From the NCBI GenBank assembly GCA_963777045.1, contig CAVZPD010000015.1:186001-250000 (forward strand): a stretch of DNA of 64,000 nucleotides. The letters run 5' to 3'. Both the position numbers and the translations under genes were made by a program. Numbering within the stretch: the stretch's first letter is position 1; each line of letters starts with the position of its first letter. Below the pieces are notes generated by a model, which had not been told where the DNA came from, made no database searches, and saw only the letters and a program-made list of their open reading frames with translations. Below, one piece after another: positions 1 through 7,668 of the stretch. The DNA is from JAPSGM01 sp963777045. GTDB lineage: Bacteria > Chloroflexota > Limnocylindria > QHBO01.

Positions 1-1
1 G

Positions 2-553
2 GGGATCGCGCTGGCCATCCCGATCGCCTACTCGGACCTGGTGCGGAACACGCTCTACCCGCTGATCGTGGCGTCGCAGGCGGTCCCGAAGATCGCGATC
101 GCACCGCTGCTGGTGCTCTGGCTCGGCTTCGACCTCACCCCGAAGGTGGTCGTCACCGCGCTGATGGTCTTTTTCCCGGTGACGGTGACCGCCGCGGAGG
201 GCCTCTCGAGCGTCGACCCGAACCTGCTCGACCTGCTCAGGTCGGTCAACGCCAGCCGCGCCCAGATCTTCTTCCGCATCCGCTTCCCGCACGCACTTCC
301 CCAGCTCTTCGCCGGGCTGAAGATCGGTATCACCCTGGCCGTGGTGGGCGCGGTGGTCGGGGAGTGGGTCGGCGCCGATTCCGGGCTCGGCTACCTGCTG
401 GTGTACGCCAACACGCTGCTCGACTCGACGCTGCTCTTCGCCGCGCTGCTACTGCTCATCGTGCTGGGCGTCGTGCTCTTCCTGATCGTGGGTGTCCTGG
501 AACGGGTACTGCTGCCCTGGCACCGCGACCGCGCGACCTATCTCGGAACGTAG
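2..553 (+). CDS. ABC transporter permease, 5' end outside window (partial)
   Basis: This is the C-terminal 183 residues of an inner-membrane permease of the nitrate/sulfonate/taurine/thiamine-precursor (SsuC/ThiX/TauC) type. The reading frame is open from base 2, so the gene begins upstream of the window. An EAA-type cytoplasmic loop is visible (EGLSSVDPNLLDLLRS followed by FFRIRFPHALP), the segment that contacts the ATPase, flanked by hydrophobic helices. The gene for a lipoprotein binding protein follows 89 bases downstream, so the two make one importer; the ATPase gene should lie upstream. The substrate cannot be read from the permease. The family assignment is firm; the specificity is open. 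Confidence 0.9.
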   Translation, partial: GIALAIPIAYSDLVRNTLYPLIVASQAVPKIAIAPLLVLWLGFDLTPKVVVTALMVFFPVTVTAAEGLSSVDPNLLDLLRSVNASRAQIFFRIRFPHALPQLFAGLKIGITLAVVGAVVGEWVGADSGLGYLLVYANTLLDSTLLFAALLLLIVLGVVLFLIVGVLERVLLPWHRDRATYLGT

Positions 554-569
554 ACCACCGCTCGCAACT

Positions 570-635
570 GCACTGGAGGTGAACAGACGTGTTTGGAAAA
601 GGTTTCCCATTGAGGCAAGAACCCGGCACTGGAGG
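570..635 (+). repeat. Duplicated 10-mer GCACTGGAGG, each copy carrying a Shine-Dalgarno site
   Basis: GCACTGGAGG occurs at 570-579 and again at 626-635. The first copy sits 9 bases before an in-frame GTG (589); the second sits 7 bases before ATG 643. Both starts open the same binding-protein frame, so this leader may offer two translation starts. Confidence 0.6.
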
Positions 636-642
636 CTCCCGA

Positions 643-1692
643 ATGACCATCCGACTACGATTGCTCGCAATCTGGACGCTGGGCGTCATGGCGCTCGCGG
701 CATGCAGCAGCGGCAGCTCCGCCTCGCCGGCTTCCAGCGAGGAGCCGATGACGAGCGCGAGCGAGGCGGCCAGCATGGCGCCCACCGAGGAGGCCACCGC
801 CACGCCCGTGGAGATGACCTCGGTCGACTTCCGGCTCAACTGGGTCATCTCCGGCAACCACGCGCCCTACTTCCTCGCCAAGCAGGAGGGGTACTGGGAG
901 GACTGCGGCCTCGATGTCAGTCTGGCCGCCGGCCAGGGATCGGGTGACACCGCGCAGCTGGTCGCCAACGGCTCACAGGAGTTCGGCCTCACCGATGCGG
1001 TCTCCATCTCCGCCGGCCGCGTGAAGGGCCTGCCGGTGAAGTCGCTCGGCGTCATCTACCAGTCCAACCCGTCGGCGATCGTCTCCTACAAGGACGCCGG
1101 CATCACCGAGCTCTCGGATGTCGAGGGCAAGACCTGGGGCGCCGTCCCGGGCGGCTCGCCGTACCTGCTGCTCCAGGCGCTCTTCGAGCAGAACGGCATC
1201 ACCGACGTGCGTGAGGTCAGCGTCCCGGCCCCGGGCATCGCCCAGCTGAAGGCGGGCCAGGTCGACTTCATCACCTTCTTCGGTAACGAGGCCGCGAACA
1301 TCGACGCGAGCCCCGACGAGAACCTGGACGTCGTCCCCTTCAAGGACTACGGGCAGGACATCTACGGCCTCGCGATCGCTTCGAGCGACGACTACATCGA
1401 CAGCCATCCCGACCAGGTCAGCTGCTTCGTGGATGGCATCCGCAAGGGCTGGCAGGCGGCCGTGGATGATCCGCAGGCGGCGCTCGACGCGCTGTATGCG
1501 GCGGCACCCGAGACGCAGGATCGCCCCGAGGTGATGCAGGCGCTGCTCGACGGCGCGTTCGAGTACGCCGGCGACAACCTGCTGGAGCAGACGGCGGACA
1601 AGTGGGATGCCACGCAGACCACCCTCGCCGATGCCGGCATCATCGACGATACGCTCGATCCCAGCGAGTTCTTCACCAACGACTACCAGTAA
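643..1692 (+). CDS. ABC transporter substrate-binding lipoprotein, NMT1/THI5-like
   Basis: Extracytoplasmic binding protein of 349 residues for the preceding permease. ATG 643 was chosen because it follows GGAGG and gives a standard lipoprotein signal: a basic start, a hydrophobic stretch and the lipobox LAAC with Cys21, then a Ser/Ala/Glu-rich linker. The mature part begins with the NMT1/THI5 pattern (FRLNWVISGNHAPYFLAKQEGYW written in part), including a conserved aromatic ligand region and a VANGSQEFGL segment typical of the sulfonate/thiamine-precursor binding group. An alternative in-frame GTG at 589 with its own GGAGGT would add 18 residues before the signal. The family is clear; the ligand is unknown, and it may be an intermediate-sized acid handled by the enzymes downstream. 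Confidence 0.9.
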   Translation: MTIRLRLLAIWTLGVMALAACSSGSSASPASSEEPMTSASEAASMAPTEEATATPVEMTSVDFRLNWVISGNHAPYFLAKQEGYWEDCGLDVSLAAGQGSGDTAQLVANGSQEFGLTDAVSISAGRVKGLPVKSLGVIYQSNPSAIVSYKDAGITELSDVEGKTWGAVPGGSPYLLLQALFEQNGITDVREVSVPAPGIAQLKAGQVDFITFFGNEAANIDASPDENLDVVPFKDYGQDIYGLAIASSDDYIDSHPDQVSCFVDGIRKGWQAAVDDPQAALDALYAAAPETQDRPEVMQALLDGAFEYAGDNLLEQTADKWDATQTTLADAGIIDDTLDPSEFFTNDYQ

Positions 1693-1765
1693 GTAGTCGC
1701 TGGTCATGTCACGGTCCGGGCGGGGGACTCTTCCGCCCGGACCAACCCAATCACGAGGAGGACAC

Positions 1766-2521
1766 GTGCAGCTGTCACTCGAAGGACGGGTGATCCTGGT
1801 GACCGGCGGTAGCCGAGGCATCGGTGCTGCCATTGCCCGCGGCGCGGCGCAGGCAGGAGCCGACGTGGCCGTTGTCTACCGCGAGAGTGCCGTGGCGGCG
1901 GAGGCGGTCGTGGGCGAGATCCGTGAACTCGGTCGACGCGCCGATGCCTATCCCTGCGACGTCTCCAGCAGGCCCGACGTCGATGCCGCAGTGGCGCGCA
2001 TCCAGGCCGAATTCGGCCATCTGGACGGGCTCGTCAACAACGCCGGCCTGCCCCAGGTCGGTCCGTTCCTCGAGCTCGAGCCCGACGAGTGGGAGCGTGT
2101 GATCGCGACCGACCTGAGCGCGGCGTACTACACCATGCGCGCGGTCGTGCCGCAGATGCTCGAGCAGGGCAGCGGCGCCATCGTCAACATCGCCTCGCGG
2201 CTCGGCCAGATGGGCATCACCGAATCGGCGGCCTACAGCGCCGCCAAGGCGGGGCTCATCGGCCTGACCCGATCGCTCGCTCGCGAGCTCGGTCCGCACG
2301 GGATCCGGGTCAACGCCGTTGCGCCGGGCTTCACCATCACCGAGATGACCGCCGACCTGGCCGAGAGCGATGCGGGCCGCTCGCGCCTGCGCGACATGCC
2401 GGTCGGCCGCTTCGGGCGCGCCGAGGAGGTCGCCGACGCGGTCATCTTCCTGCTCTCCGACGCCGCGTCGCTCTTCCTGGGGCAGACCCTCAACCCGAAC
2501 GGCGGGGGGTACATGCCGTGA
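1766..2521 (+). CDS. SDR family oxidoreductase (FabG-like)
   Basis: Short-chain dehydrogenase/reductase of 251 residues, NAD(P)-dependent, cytoplasmic. The glycine-rich nucleotide motif GGSRGIG is at residues 14-20, NNAG at 91-94, and the catalytic Ser144, Tyr157 and Lys161 (YSAAK) are all present. GTG 1766 was chosen because GAGGAGG lies just upstream and translation there starts at a typical SDR N-terminus; a longer frame from 1706 adds residues with no family match. The stop overlaps the GTG of the CoA-transferase by four bases (GTGA), so the two are translationally coupled. In this cluster it probably oxidises a hydroxyl or beta-hydroxyacyl intermediate rather than serving fatty-acid synthesis; that is inference. 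Confidence 0.92.
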   Translation: MQLSLEGRVILVTGGSRGIGAAIARGAAQAGADVAVVYRESAVAAEAVVGEIRELGRRADAYPCDVSSRPDVDAAVARIQAEFGHLDGLVNNAGLPQVGPFLELEPDEWERVIATDLSAAYYTMRAVVPQMLEQGSGAIVNIASRLGQMGITESAAYSAAKAGLIGLTRSLARELGPHGIRVNAVAPGFTITEMTADLAESDAGRSRLRDMPVGRFGRAEEVADAVIFLLSDAASLFLGQTLNPNGGGYMP

Positions 2522-4101
2522 AGGTCGTCACCGCCGAGGAGGCGGTCCGGCTCGTCCCCGACGGCGCCACCCTGGTGGTGGGCGGGTCCGGCGCGGGGCA
2601 CGCTCTGCCGCAGCTCTTCATCGACACGCTGGCGGCGGTCTTCTCGCGCGATGGCCGCCCGCGCGACCTGACCACGGTCCGCGTCGTGGGCATCGGCGAC
2701 TTTGCGGATCGCGGCTTCAGCCAGCTCGCCTTGCCGGGACTGCAGCGCCGGACCATCGGCTCCAACATCGGCAACGAGCCGAAGCTGGGCGCGCTGGTGG
2801 AGGCGGGCGAGGTCGAGTCCTACTCCTTCCCGCAGGGCGTGCTCTCGCAGCTGATGCGCGAGATCGCGGCCGGTCGGCCGGGGCTGGTGACGCACGTCGG
2901 CCTGGGCACCTACGTCGACCCGCGCCAGACCGGCGGACGCCAGAATCAGCGCACGACCGAGGAGCTGGTCGAGGTGGTCGAGCTCGCCGGTCGCGAGTGG
3001 CTCTTCTTCCACGCGTTCCCGATCGACGTCGCCGTCATCCGTGGTTCGACCGCCGACGAGGACGGCTCGATCACCATGGAGGACGAGGCGGTCCAGGGCG
3101 AGATGCTCTCCATGGCCATGGCCGCGCGGAACTCGGGCGGGATCGTCATCGCCCAGGTCAAGCAGCTGGCCAGTGCCGGCAGCCTGCCGCAGCGCGACGT
3201 GCGGGTGCCGGGCGCGCTGGTCGACTACGTCTACACCGATCCCGACCAGTGGCAGACCTACATCACCGAGCACTCGCCCTACTACGCCGGTGCCATGCGT
3301 CGTCCGGCGACAGGCCCGCAGGAGCCGATCCCGCTCGACGTGCGCAAGGTGATCGCCCGCCGCTCGCTGCTCGAGTTCCGACCGGGCGACATCTGCAACC
3401 TGGGCTTCGGCATCAGCCAGGGCATCGGCCGCATCGCCTGGGAGGAGGGGATCGCCGACCAGCTAGTGCTGACCGTGGAGCAGGGCATCTTCGGGGGCGT
3501 GCCGGTGGCGGGCAACGAGGGCGGCGCCGGCTTCAACTTCCAGGCCATGATCGACCAGCCCTACATGTTCGACTTCTACGATGGCGGGGGCCTGGACGTG
3601 GCGAGCCTCTCCTTCGCGGAGGTCGATCCGGACGGTAACGTCAACGTGCACGCCTTTCCGGGGCGGTTGCGCGGGCCGGGCGGCTTCCCGAACATCAGCG
3701 CCCGCACCAGGCGCATCAACTTCGTGGGCACCCTCACCTCGCGCGGGTTGCGAGAGAGCTTCGGCGACGGCCGCATGGCCGTCGAGAGCGAGGGGTCGCT
3801 GCGCAAGTTCGTGCCGGAGGTCCCGGAGATCAGCTTCAACGGGCGGCTGGCGCTGGAGCGCGGCCAGGAGGTGCGCTACATCACCGAGCGGGCCGTCTTC
3901 CGGCTGACGCCCGAGGGCGTGACGCTCGCCGAGGTCGCACCCGGGGTGGACGTCGAGGCCGATGTCATCGCGCAGATGGGCTTCCGCCCGCAGCTCGCCG
4001 AAGGGCTTCGGACCATGGACGCACGAATCTTCACCGATGCGCCGATGGGTTTGGCGGCCGACTTCGCCGCCCTACGCGAAGAGGAGAGGGCCGATGGCTG
4101 A
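2518..4101 (+). CDS. Family I CoA-transferase (acetoacetate/propionate CoA-transferase type)
   Basis: A 527-residue protein with fused alpha and beta halves, like YdiF and propionate CoA-transferase. It moves CoA between acyl-CoA and a free carboxylate through a glutamyl-CoA intermediate. The N-terminal half has the glycine-rich loop (VVGGSGAGHALP); the C-terminal half has the catalytic Glu321 in TVEQGIFGGVPVAG, matching the family E-x-G-x-x-GG-x-P signature. The start is a GTG inside the SDR stop. The end overlaps the enoyl-CoA hydratase start by eight bases. It likely activates the acid substrate or product of the pathway. The acyl specificity cannot be assigned. Confidence 0.92.
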   Translation: MKVVTAEEAVRLVPDGATLVVGGSGAGHALPQLFIDTLAAVFSRDGRPRDLTTVRVVGIGDFADRGFSQLALPGLQRRTIGSNIGNEPKLGALVEAGEVESYSFPQGVLSQLMREIAAGRPGLVTHVGLGTYVDPRQTGGRQNQRTTEELVEVVELAGREWLFFHAFPIDVAVIRGSTADEDGSITMEDEAVQGEMLSMAMAARNSGGIVIAQVKQLASAGSLPQRDVRVPGALVDYVYTDPDQWQTYITEHSPYYAGAMRRPATGPQEPIPLDVRKVIARRSLLEFRPGDICNLGFGISQGIGRIAWEEGIADQLVLTVEQGIFGGVPVAGNEGGAGFNFQAMIDQPYMFDFYDGGGLDVASLSFAEVDPDGNVNVHAFPGRLRGPGGFPNISARTRRINFVGTLTSRGLRESFGDGRMAVESEGSLRKFVPEVPEISFNGRLALERGQEVRYITERAVFRLTPEGVTLAEVAPGVDVEADVIAQMGFRPQLAEGLRTMDARIFTDAPMGLAADFAALREEERADG

Positions 4102-4867
4102 CCTCGTTCACCTGCAGCCCGGCGTCGTCACCGAGCTGACGCTCGACAACCCCCCGCTCAACCTCGTCTCGGCGGAGCTCACCGAGCAGCTGCGTGCCGC
4201 GCTGACCGATGTCGCCCGGGATCCGCAGGTTCGCGTCCTCCTGCTGACCGGCGCCGGGGAGCGGGCCTTCTGCGCGGGCTCCGATATCCACGAGTTTGCC
4301 GATCTGAAGGCGCGCGTGGCGGAGGGCAAGCTGCTCCTCGAGAAGCTCGTCTACCGCCAGCTGGCCAACCTGCCGGTGCCCACCATTGCGGCGATCGGCG
4401 CCAATGCGCTCGGCGGCGGGCTGGAGCTGGCGCTCTGCTGCGACCTGCGCATCGCGGTCGCATCGGCGCGGCTGGGCCTGCCCGAGGTTCGCCTGGCGGT
4501 CATGCCGGGCAGCGGCGGGACGCAGCGCATCACGCGCATCGTCGGGCCGGCCCGCGCCAAGGAGCTGATCCTGACCGGTCGCCTGCTCGACGCGCAGCGC
4601 GCCGAGGAGATCGGCCTGGTCAACGCGGTGGTGCCGGACGGCCAGGCGCTGGCGGTGGCGCGCGAATGGGCGGCGGAGATCGCCGAGCGCGGACCACTGG
4701 CGGTTCGCGAGGCGAAACGAATGATCGACATCGCGTTCGACAGGGACCTGGACGCGGGACTGGCGGAGGAGCTGGACGCGTCGGAGCGCCTCTTCTCCAG
4801 CCGCGACATGGAAGAGGGGGCGGCGGCGTTCTTCGAGAAGCGTCCGCCGGAGTATCACGGTGAGTAG
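4094..4867 (+). CDS. Enoyl-CoA hydratase/isomerase family protein
   Basis: Crotonase-fold enzyme of 257 residues. The oxyanion-hole segments are visible (AFCAGSDI at about residues 58-65 and NALGGGLELAL at 104-114). Both hydratase-type acidic residues are present: Glu111 in GGLELAL and Glu131 in LPEVRLAVMPGSGGTQ, so hydration of an enoyl-CoA is plausible. ATG 4094 is preceded by GAGGAGAGGG and overlaps the CoA-transferase stop. Together with the SDR and CoA-transferase this forms a beta-oxidation-like module (activate, hydrate, oxidise). Confidence 0.92.
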   Translation: MADLVHLQPGVVTELTLDNPPLNLVSAELTEQLRAALTDVARDPQVRVLLLTGAGERAFCAGSDIHEFADLKARVAEGKLLLEKLVYRQLANLPVPTIAAIGANALGGGLELALCCDLRIAVASARLGLPEVRLAVMPGSGGTQRITRIVGPARAKELILTGRLLDAQRAEEIGLVNAVVPDGQALAVAREWAAEIAERGPLAVREAKRMIDIAFDRDLDAGLAEELDASERLFSSRDMEEGAAAFFEKRPPEYHGE

Positions 4868-4912
4868 CAGCGGGCGCCCACGCGCGACGTGTCCCCGCGG
4901 AAGGAGCAGGTG

Positions 4913-5947
4913 ATGGATCAGATCAGCAGGTTCGGCGTCTTCCTCCCCTCGTACATCTGGGAGGGCGACGGCCAGGAGCGGGCGCGAGGCATCCGCGACT
5001 TCGCGCGGAAGGTCGAGGAGCTCGGTTTCGACTCCGTCTTCATCACCGACCACCTGCTCGCGGCCCGGCGTTTCTACTCGGTGAACTGGCTGGAGCCGAT
5101 CGCCGCGCTTTCGGTGGTGGCCGGCGCAACCGAGCGCGTGCGCCTGGGCACCTCGATCATGATCCTGCCGCTCCGCAACCCGGTCATGCTGGCCAAGCAG
5201 CTGGCGACCCTGCAGTTCCTCTCGGACAACCGCTTCATCCTGGGCGCCGGCGTCGGCTGGTACCCGCCGGAGTTCGAGGCCGTCGGAACGCACAAGAGCG
5301 AGCGCGGCAAGCGCACCGACGAGATCATGGACATCATCATCCCGCTGCTCGAGGGCGAGCACGTCACCTACGACGGCCAGTTCTACCAGGTCGACGACGT
5401 GTTCATCGAGCCGCGCGCCTCGCAGCGTCCCGAGGTCTGGATCGGCGGGGGATCGCAGCTCTCCGACCCGAACTCGCCCGACCTGCCGCGCTTCGTGGAG
5501 TCGGTCAAGGCGCGCGTCCTGCGCTCGGAGGGCTGGATCCCGCGACCGACCTGCCCGCCCGAGGACATCGCCCGCGACTGGGCCGAGCTGCAGACCTACC
5601 TGGCCGATCACGGTCGCGATCCCGACTCCCTGCTCATCTCGCACGAGAACTTCCTGCACCTGGTGATGACCAACGATCCGGCCAGGGCACGCGAGGAGCA
5701 GCACCGGGCATTCGGCAAGGTGATGAGCGGCGAGCGCGGCGACCAGTACCTGGAGTCGGTCTACCTGTTCGGCACGCCGGACGAGGTGATCGCCTCGCTC
5801 CAGCAGCGCGCCGACGCCGGCGTCGAGTACTTCATGCTCCATACCATGACCCCTGATCCCGAGCAGCTGGAGCTGTGGGCCAACGAGATCATCCCCAACG
5901 TGAAGTTCTCGCGGACCAGCAAGCCGCTCGCCGCCCGGCTGGGTTGA
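4913..5947 (+). CDS. LLM class (luciferase-like) flavin/F420-dependent oxidoreductase
   Basis: TIM-barrel protein of 344 residues of the bacterial luciferase-like superfamily. Typical stretches are the N-terminal FGVFLPS, the ITDH motif at the second strand, the LGTSIMILPLRNP region and GAGVGWYPPEFEAVG, which is common in the F420-associated TIGR03619-like subgroup. Members use FMNH2/O2 as monooxygenases or F420 as hydride carriers; the sequence alone does not settle which. The start is ATG 4913 after AAGGAG. It follows the hydratase by 45 bases and precedes the shikimate-dehydrogenase homologue by 9. It may carry out an oxygenation or ring-opening step in the cluster. Confidence 0.88.
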   Translation: MDQISRFGVFLPSYIWEGDGQERARGIRDFARKVEELGFDSVFITDHLLAARRFYSVNWLEPIAALSVVAGATERVRLGTSIMILPLRNPVMLAKQLATLQFLSDNRFILGAGVGWYPPEFEAVGTHKSERGKRTDEIMDIIIPLLEGEHVTYDGQFYQVDDVFIEPRASQRPEVWIGGGSQLSDPNSPDLPRFVESVKARVLRSEGWIPRPTCPPEDIARDWAELQTYLADHGRDPDSLLISHENFLHLVMTNDPARAREEQHRAFGKVMSGERGDQYLESVYLFGTPDEVIASLQQRADAGVEYFMLHTMTPDPEQLELWANEIIPNVKFSRTSKPLAARLG

Positions 5948-5956
5948 GGCAGGCCG

Positions 5957-6805
5957 ATGCGACGCGTCGCCCTGATCGGCCATCCGCTGCGGCGGCGGCA
6001 CAGCGAGGTGATGCACAACGCCGCCTTCGCGGCCTGCGGCATCGACGCACGCTACGAGTTGCGCGAGATCGGTCCGGAAGAGCTGAGCGCCTTCGTGGCC
6101 GAGACGCGCTCGCCCGAATGGTTCGGCTTCCAGATCACCGCGCCGTACAAGCAGGCCATCGTGGAGCTCCTCGACGGTGTCGAAGAAGCGGCGCGCCTCA
6201 TCGGCGCCGTCAACAGCGTCGAGCGGCGCGATGACGGCTCGCTGATCGGCTTCAACACCGATGCACCCGGCTTCCGCTCGGCGGTCGAGGGAGAGCTGGG
6301 GGTCGACCTCGACGGGGCCAGCGTCGCCGTTGCAGGCGCCGGGGGCGTGGCGCATGCCGTCGTCTACGCCCTGCTCGACGCGGGGGCCGCGCGGGTCATG
6401 ATCGGGGCAAGGCGGGAGGAACCTGCGCAGCGCCTCGCCGCTCGCTACCCGGCCGCAGGCGGAAGGGTCACCACGGCCGCCCTGGCCGACGGCGCGTTCA
6501 GCGAGGCTCTCGCCTCGTCCGACCTTGCCGTGAATGCCACCACGGTCGGCATGACCAGCGCCGGCACCGCGTTCAGCGTCGACGGGGTCGCCGACGGCGC
6601 AGCGGTCTTCGACTGCGTCTACATTCCCGCCGAGACGGAGCTGGTCCGGGCGGCGCGAGCCCGCGGCCTGCGAGCTGCGAACGGCGCGGCGATGCTCGTC
6701 CGGCAGGCTGCGGTCGCCTTCGAGCGCTGGACCGGCAGTGGTGACGTCGAGGAGGTGATGCGCGCCTCGATCGAGCCGCTGCTGCGCGAGGCGAGCGAGG
6801 CGTAG
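5957..6805 (+). CDS. Shikimate dehydrogenase-family protein with altered substrate site
   Basis: A 282-residue homologue of AroE/YdiB. The catalytic Lys65 (TAPYKQ), Asn86 and Asp102 (GFNTDAPGF) are kept, as is a Rossmann motif GAGGVAHA near residue 127. The shikimate-binding N-terminal loop is changed: the S-x-S-P pattern of AroE reads R-H-S-E here (residues 14-17), so the first substrate-binding serine and the proline are missing. After the second Rossmann strand it has GARR instead of the NADP-type NRT. It lies inside a catabolic operon, nine bases after the LLM gene and two before the FAH gene, so it probably oxidises a shikimate-like cyclic hydroxy acid rather than supplying chorismate. 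It should not be named aroE without testing. Confidence 0.82.
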   Translation: MRRVALIGHPLRRRHSEVMHNAAFAACGIDARYELREIGPEELSAFVAETRSPEWFGFQITAPYKQAIVELLDGVEEAARLIGAVNSVERRDDGSLIGFNTDAPGFRSAVEGELGVDLDGASVAVAGAGGVAHAVVYALLDAGAARVMIGARREEPAQRLAARYPAAGGRVTTAALADGAFSEALASSDLAVNATTVGMTSAGTAFSVDGVADGAAVFDCVYIPAETELVRAARARGLRAANGAAMLVRQAAVAFERWTGSGDVEEVMRASIEPLLREASEA

Positions 6806-6807
6806 GG

Positions 6808-7668
6808 ATGCGCCTCGCAACGGTCCGGTATCGCGGCCGCGAGGGCGCAGCCGCCCTGCGCGAGCACGATCTCCTGCTCCTCGCGGAAGCGGGTCGCGGC
6901 TGGCCGGTCGCCATGCGGGATCTGGCCGCCTCCCCGCACCTGCTCGACGAGATCGCGGCCTGGGTGGCGGGCGCGGGCGACGGCGCGTCGCTGGCCGAGG
7001 CCGAGCTGCTCGCGCCGATCCCGCTGCCGCCGGCGGTCTTCACCATCGGCGAGAACTATCGGAAGGCCGAAGCCGCGACAGCCGACCGGCGCGCCGCCCC
7101 GCTCGTCTTCGCGAAGCTTCCCTCGTCGGTCATCGGGCCGGATGCGGAGGTTGCGTGGGACGCATCGGTCCATCCCAGGCTCGACTACGAGGCGGAGCTG
7201 GCGGTGGTGATCGGCCGCACGGCACGCAACGTGAGCGAGTCGGAGGCGATGGATCACGTCTTCGGCTACACGTGCCTCAACGACATGGCGTCGCGCGACG
7301 CGCGCTTCGACGGCGACCAGTGGCTGCTGGCCAAGTCGGGCGACGGCTTCTGCCCGCTGGGACCCTGGATCGTCACCGCTGACGAGGGGCGGTTCGACGA
7401 CGTGCCCATCCGCTGCCGCGTGTCCGGCGAGCTGCTCCAGGATGGGCGCACCTCGCAGATGGTCTTCTCGGTGGCCGAGGTGATCGCCGCCCTGAGCCGC
7501 CACGCGACGTTGCTGCCGGGCACCGTGATCGCCACCGGCACGCCGGACGGCGTGGGCGAGAGCCGGACACCGCCGCGGTTCCTCGCCGACGGCGAGACGG
7601 TGACGGTCGAGATCGACGGGATCGGCGAGCTGACGACGCGGATCCGGGCAGTCAGCGCGCCAGGCTGA
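6808..7668 (+). CDS. Fumarylacetoacetate hydrolase (FAH) family protein
   Basis: A 286-residue protein of the FAH / HpaG / acylpyruvase superfamily, which cleaves C-C bonds in beta-diketo acids or isomerises or decarboxylates keto-enols using a divalent metal. The metal ligands are in place: Glu128 and Glu130 in DYEAELAVVIG and Asp159 in the CLNDMASRD segment. The C-terminal region shows the family pattern GTVIATGTPDGVGESR. The ATG is two bases after the previous stop. It is the last gene of the plus-strand operon, with the DapA-family gene facing it with no spacing. It is a good candidate for the ring-fission-product hydrolase of this pathway. Confidence 0.9.
   Translation: MRLATVRYRGREGAAALREHDLLLLAEAGRGWPVAMRDLAASPHLLDEIAAWVAGAGDGASLAEAELLAPIPLPPAVFTIGENYRKAEAATADRRAAPLVFAKLPSSVIGPDAEVAWDASVHPRLDYEAELAVVIGRTARNVSESEAMDHVFGYTCLNDMASRDARFDGDQWLLAKSGDGFCPLGPWIVTADEGRFDDVPIRCRVSGELLQDGRTSQMVFSVAEVIAALSRHATLLPGTVIATGTPDGVGESRTPPRFLADGETVTVEIDGIGELTTRIRAVSAPG

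Noticed and set aside
554..642. Possible TPP riboswitch before the NMT1/THI5-like binding protein
   Set aside because: The 89-base leader has no CUGAGA or other thi-box core; it only holds the duplicated ribosome sites.
2089..2517. Upstream extension of the CoA-transferase frame
   Set aside because: It overlaps the SDR gene in another frame and encodes Arg/Ala-rich nonsense; the GTG at 2518 gives the normal N-terminus.
4031..6820. A 929-codon open frame on the minus strand
   Set aside because: It runs antisense to the enoyl-CoA hydratase, LLM and shikimate-dehydrogenase-like genes, all of which show clear family motifs. Long antisense frames are expected from the high GC at third positions.
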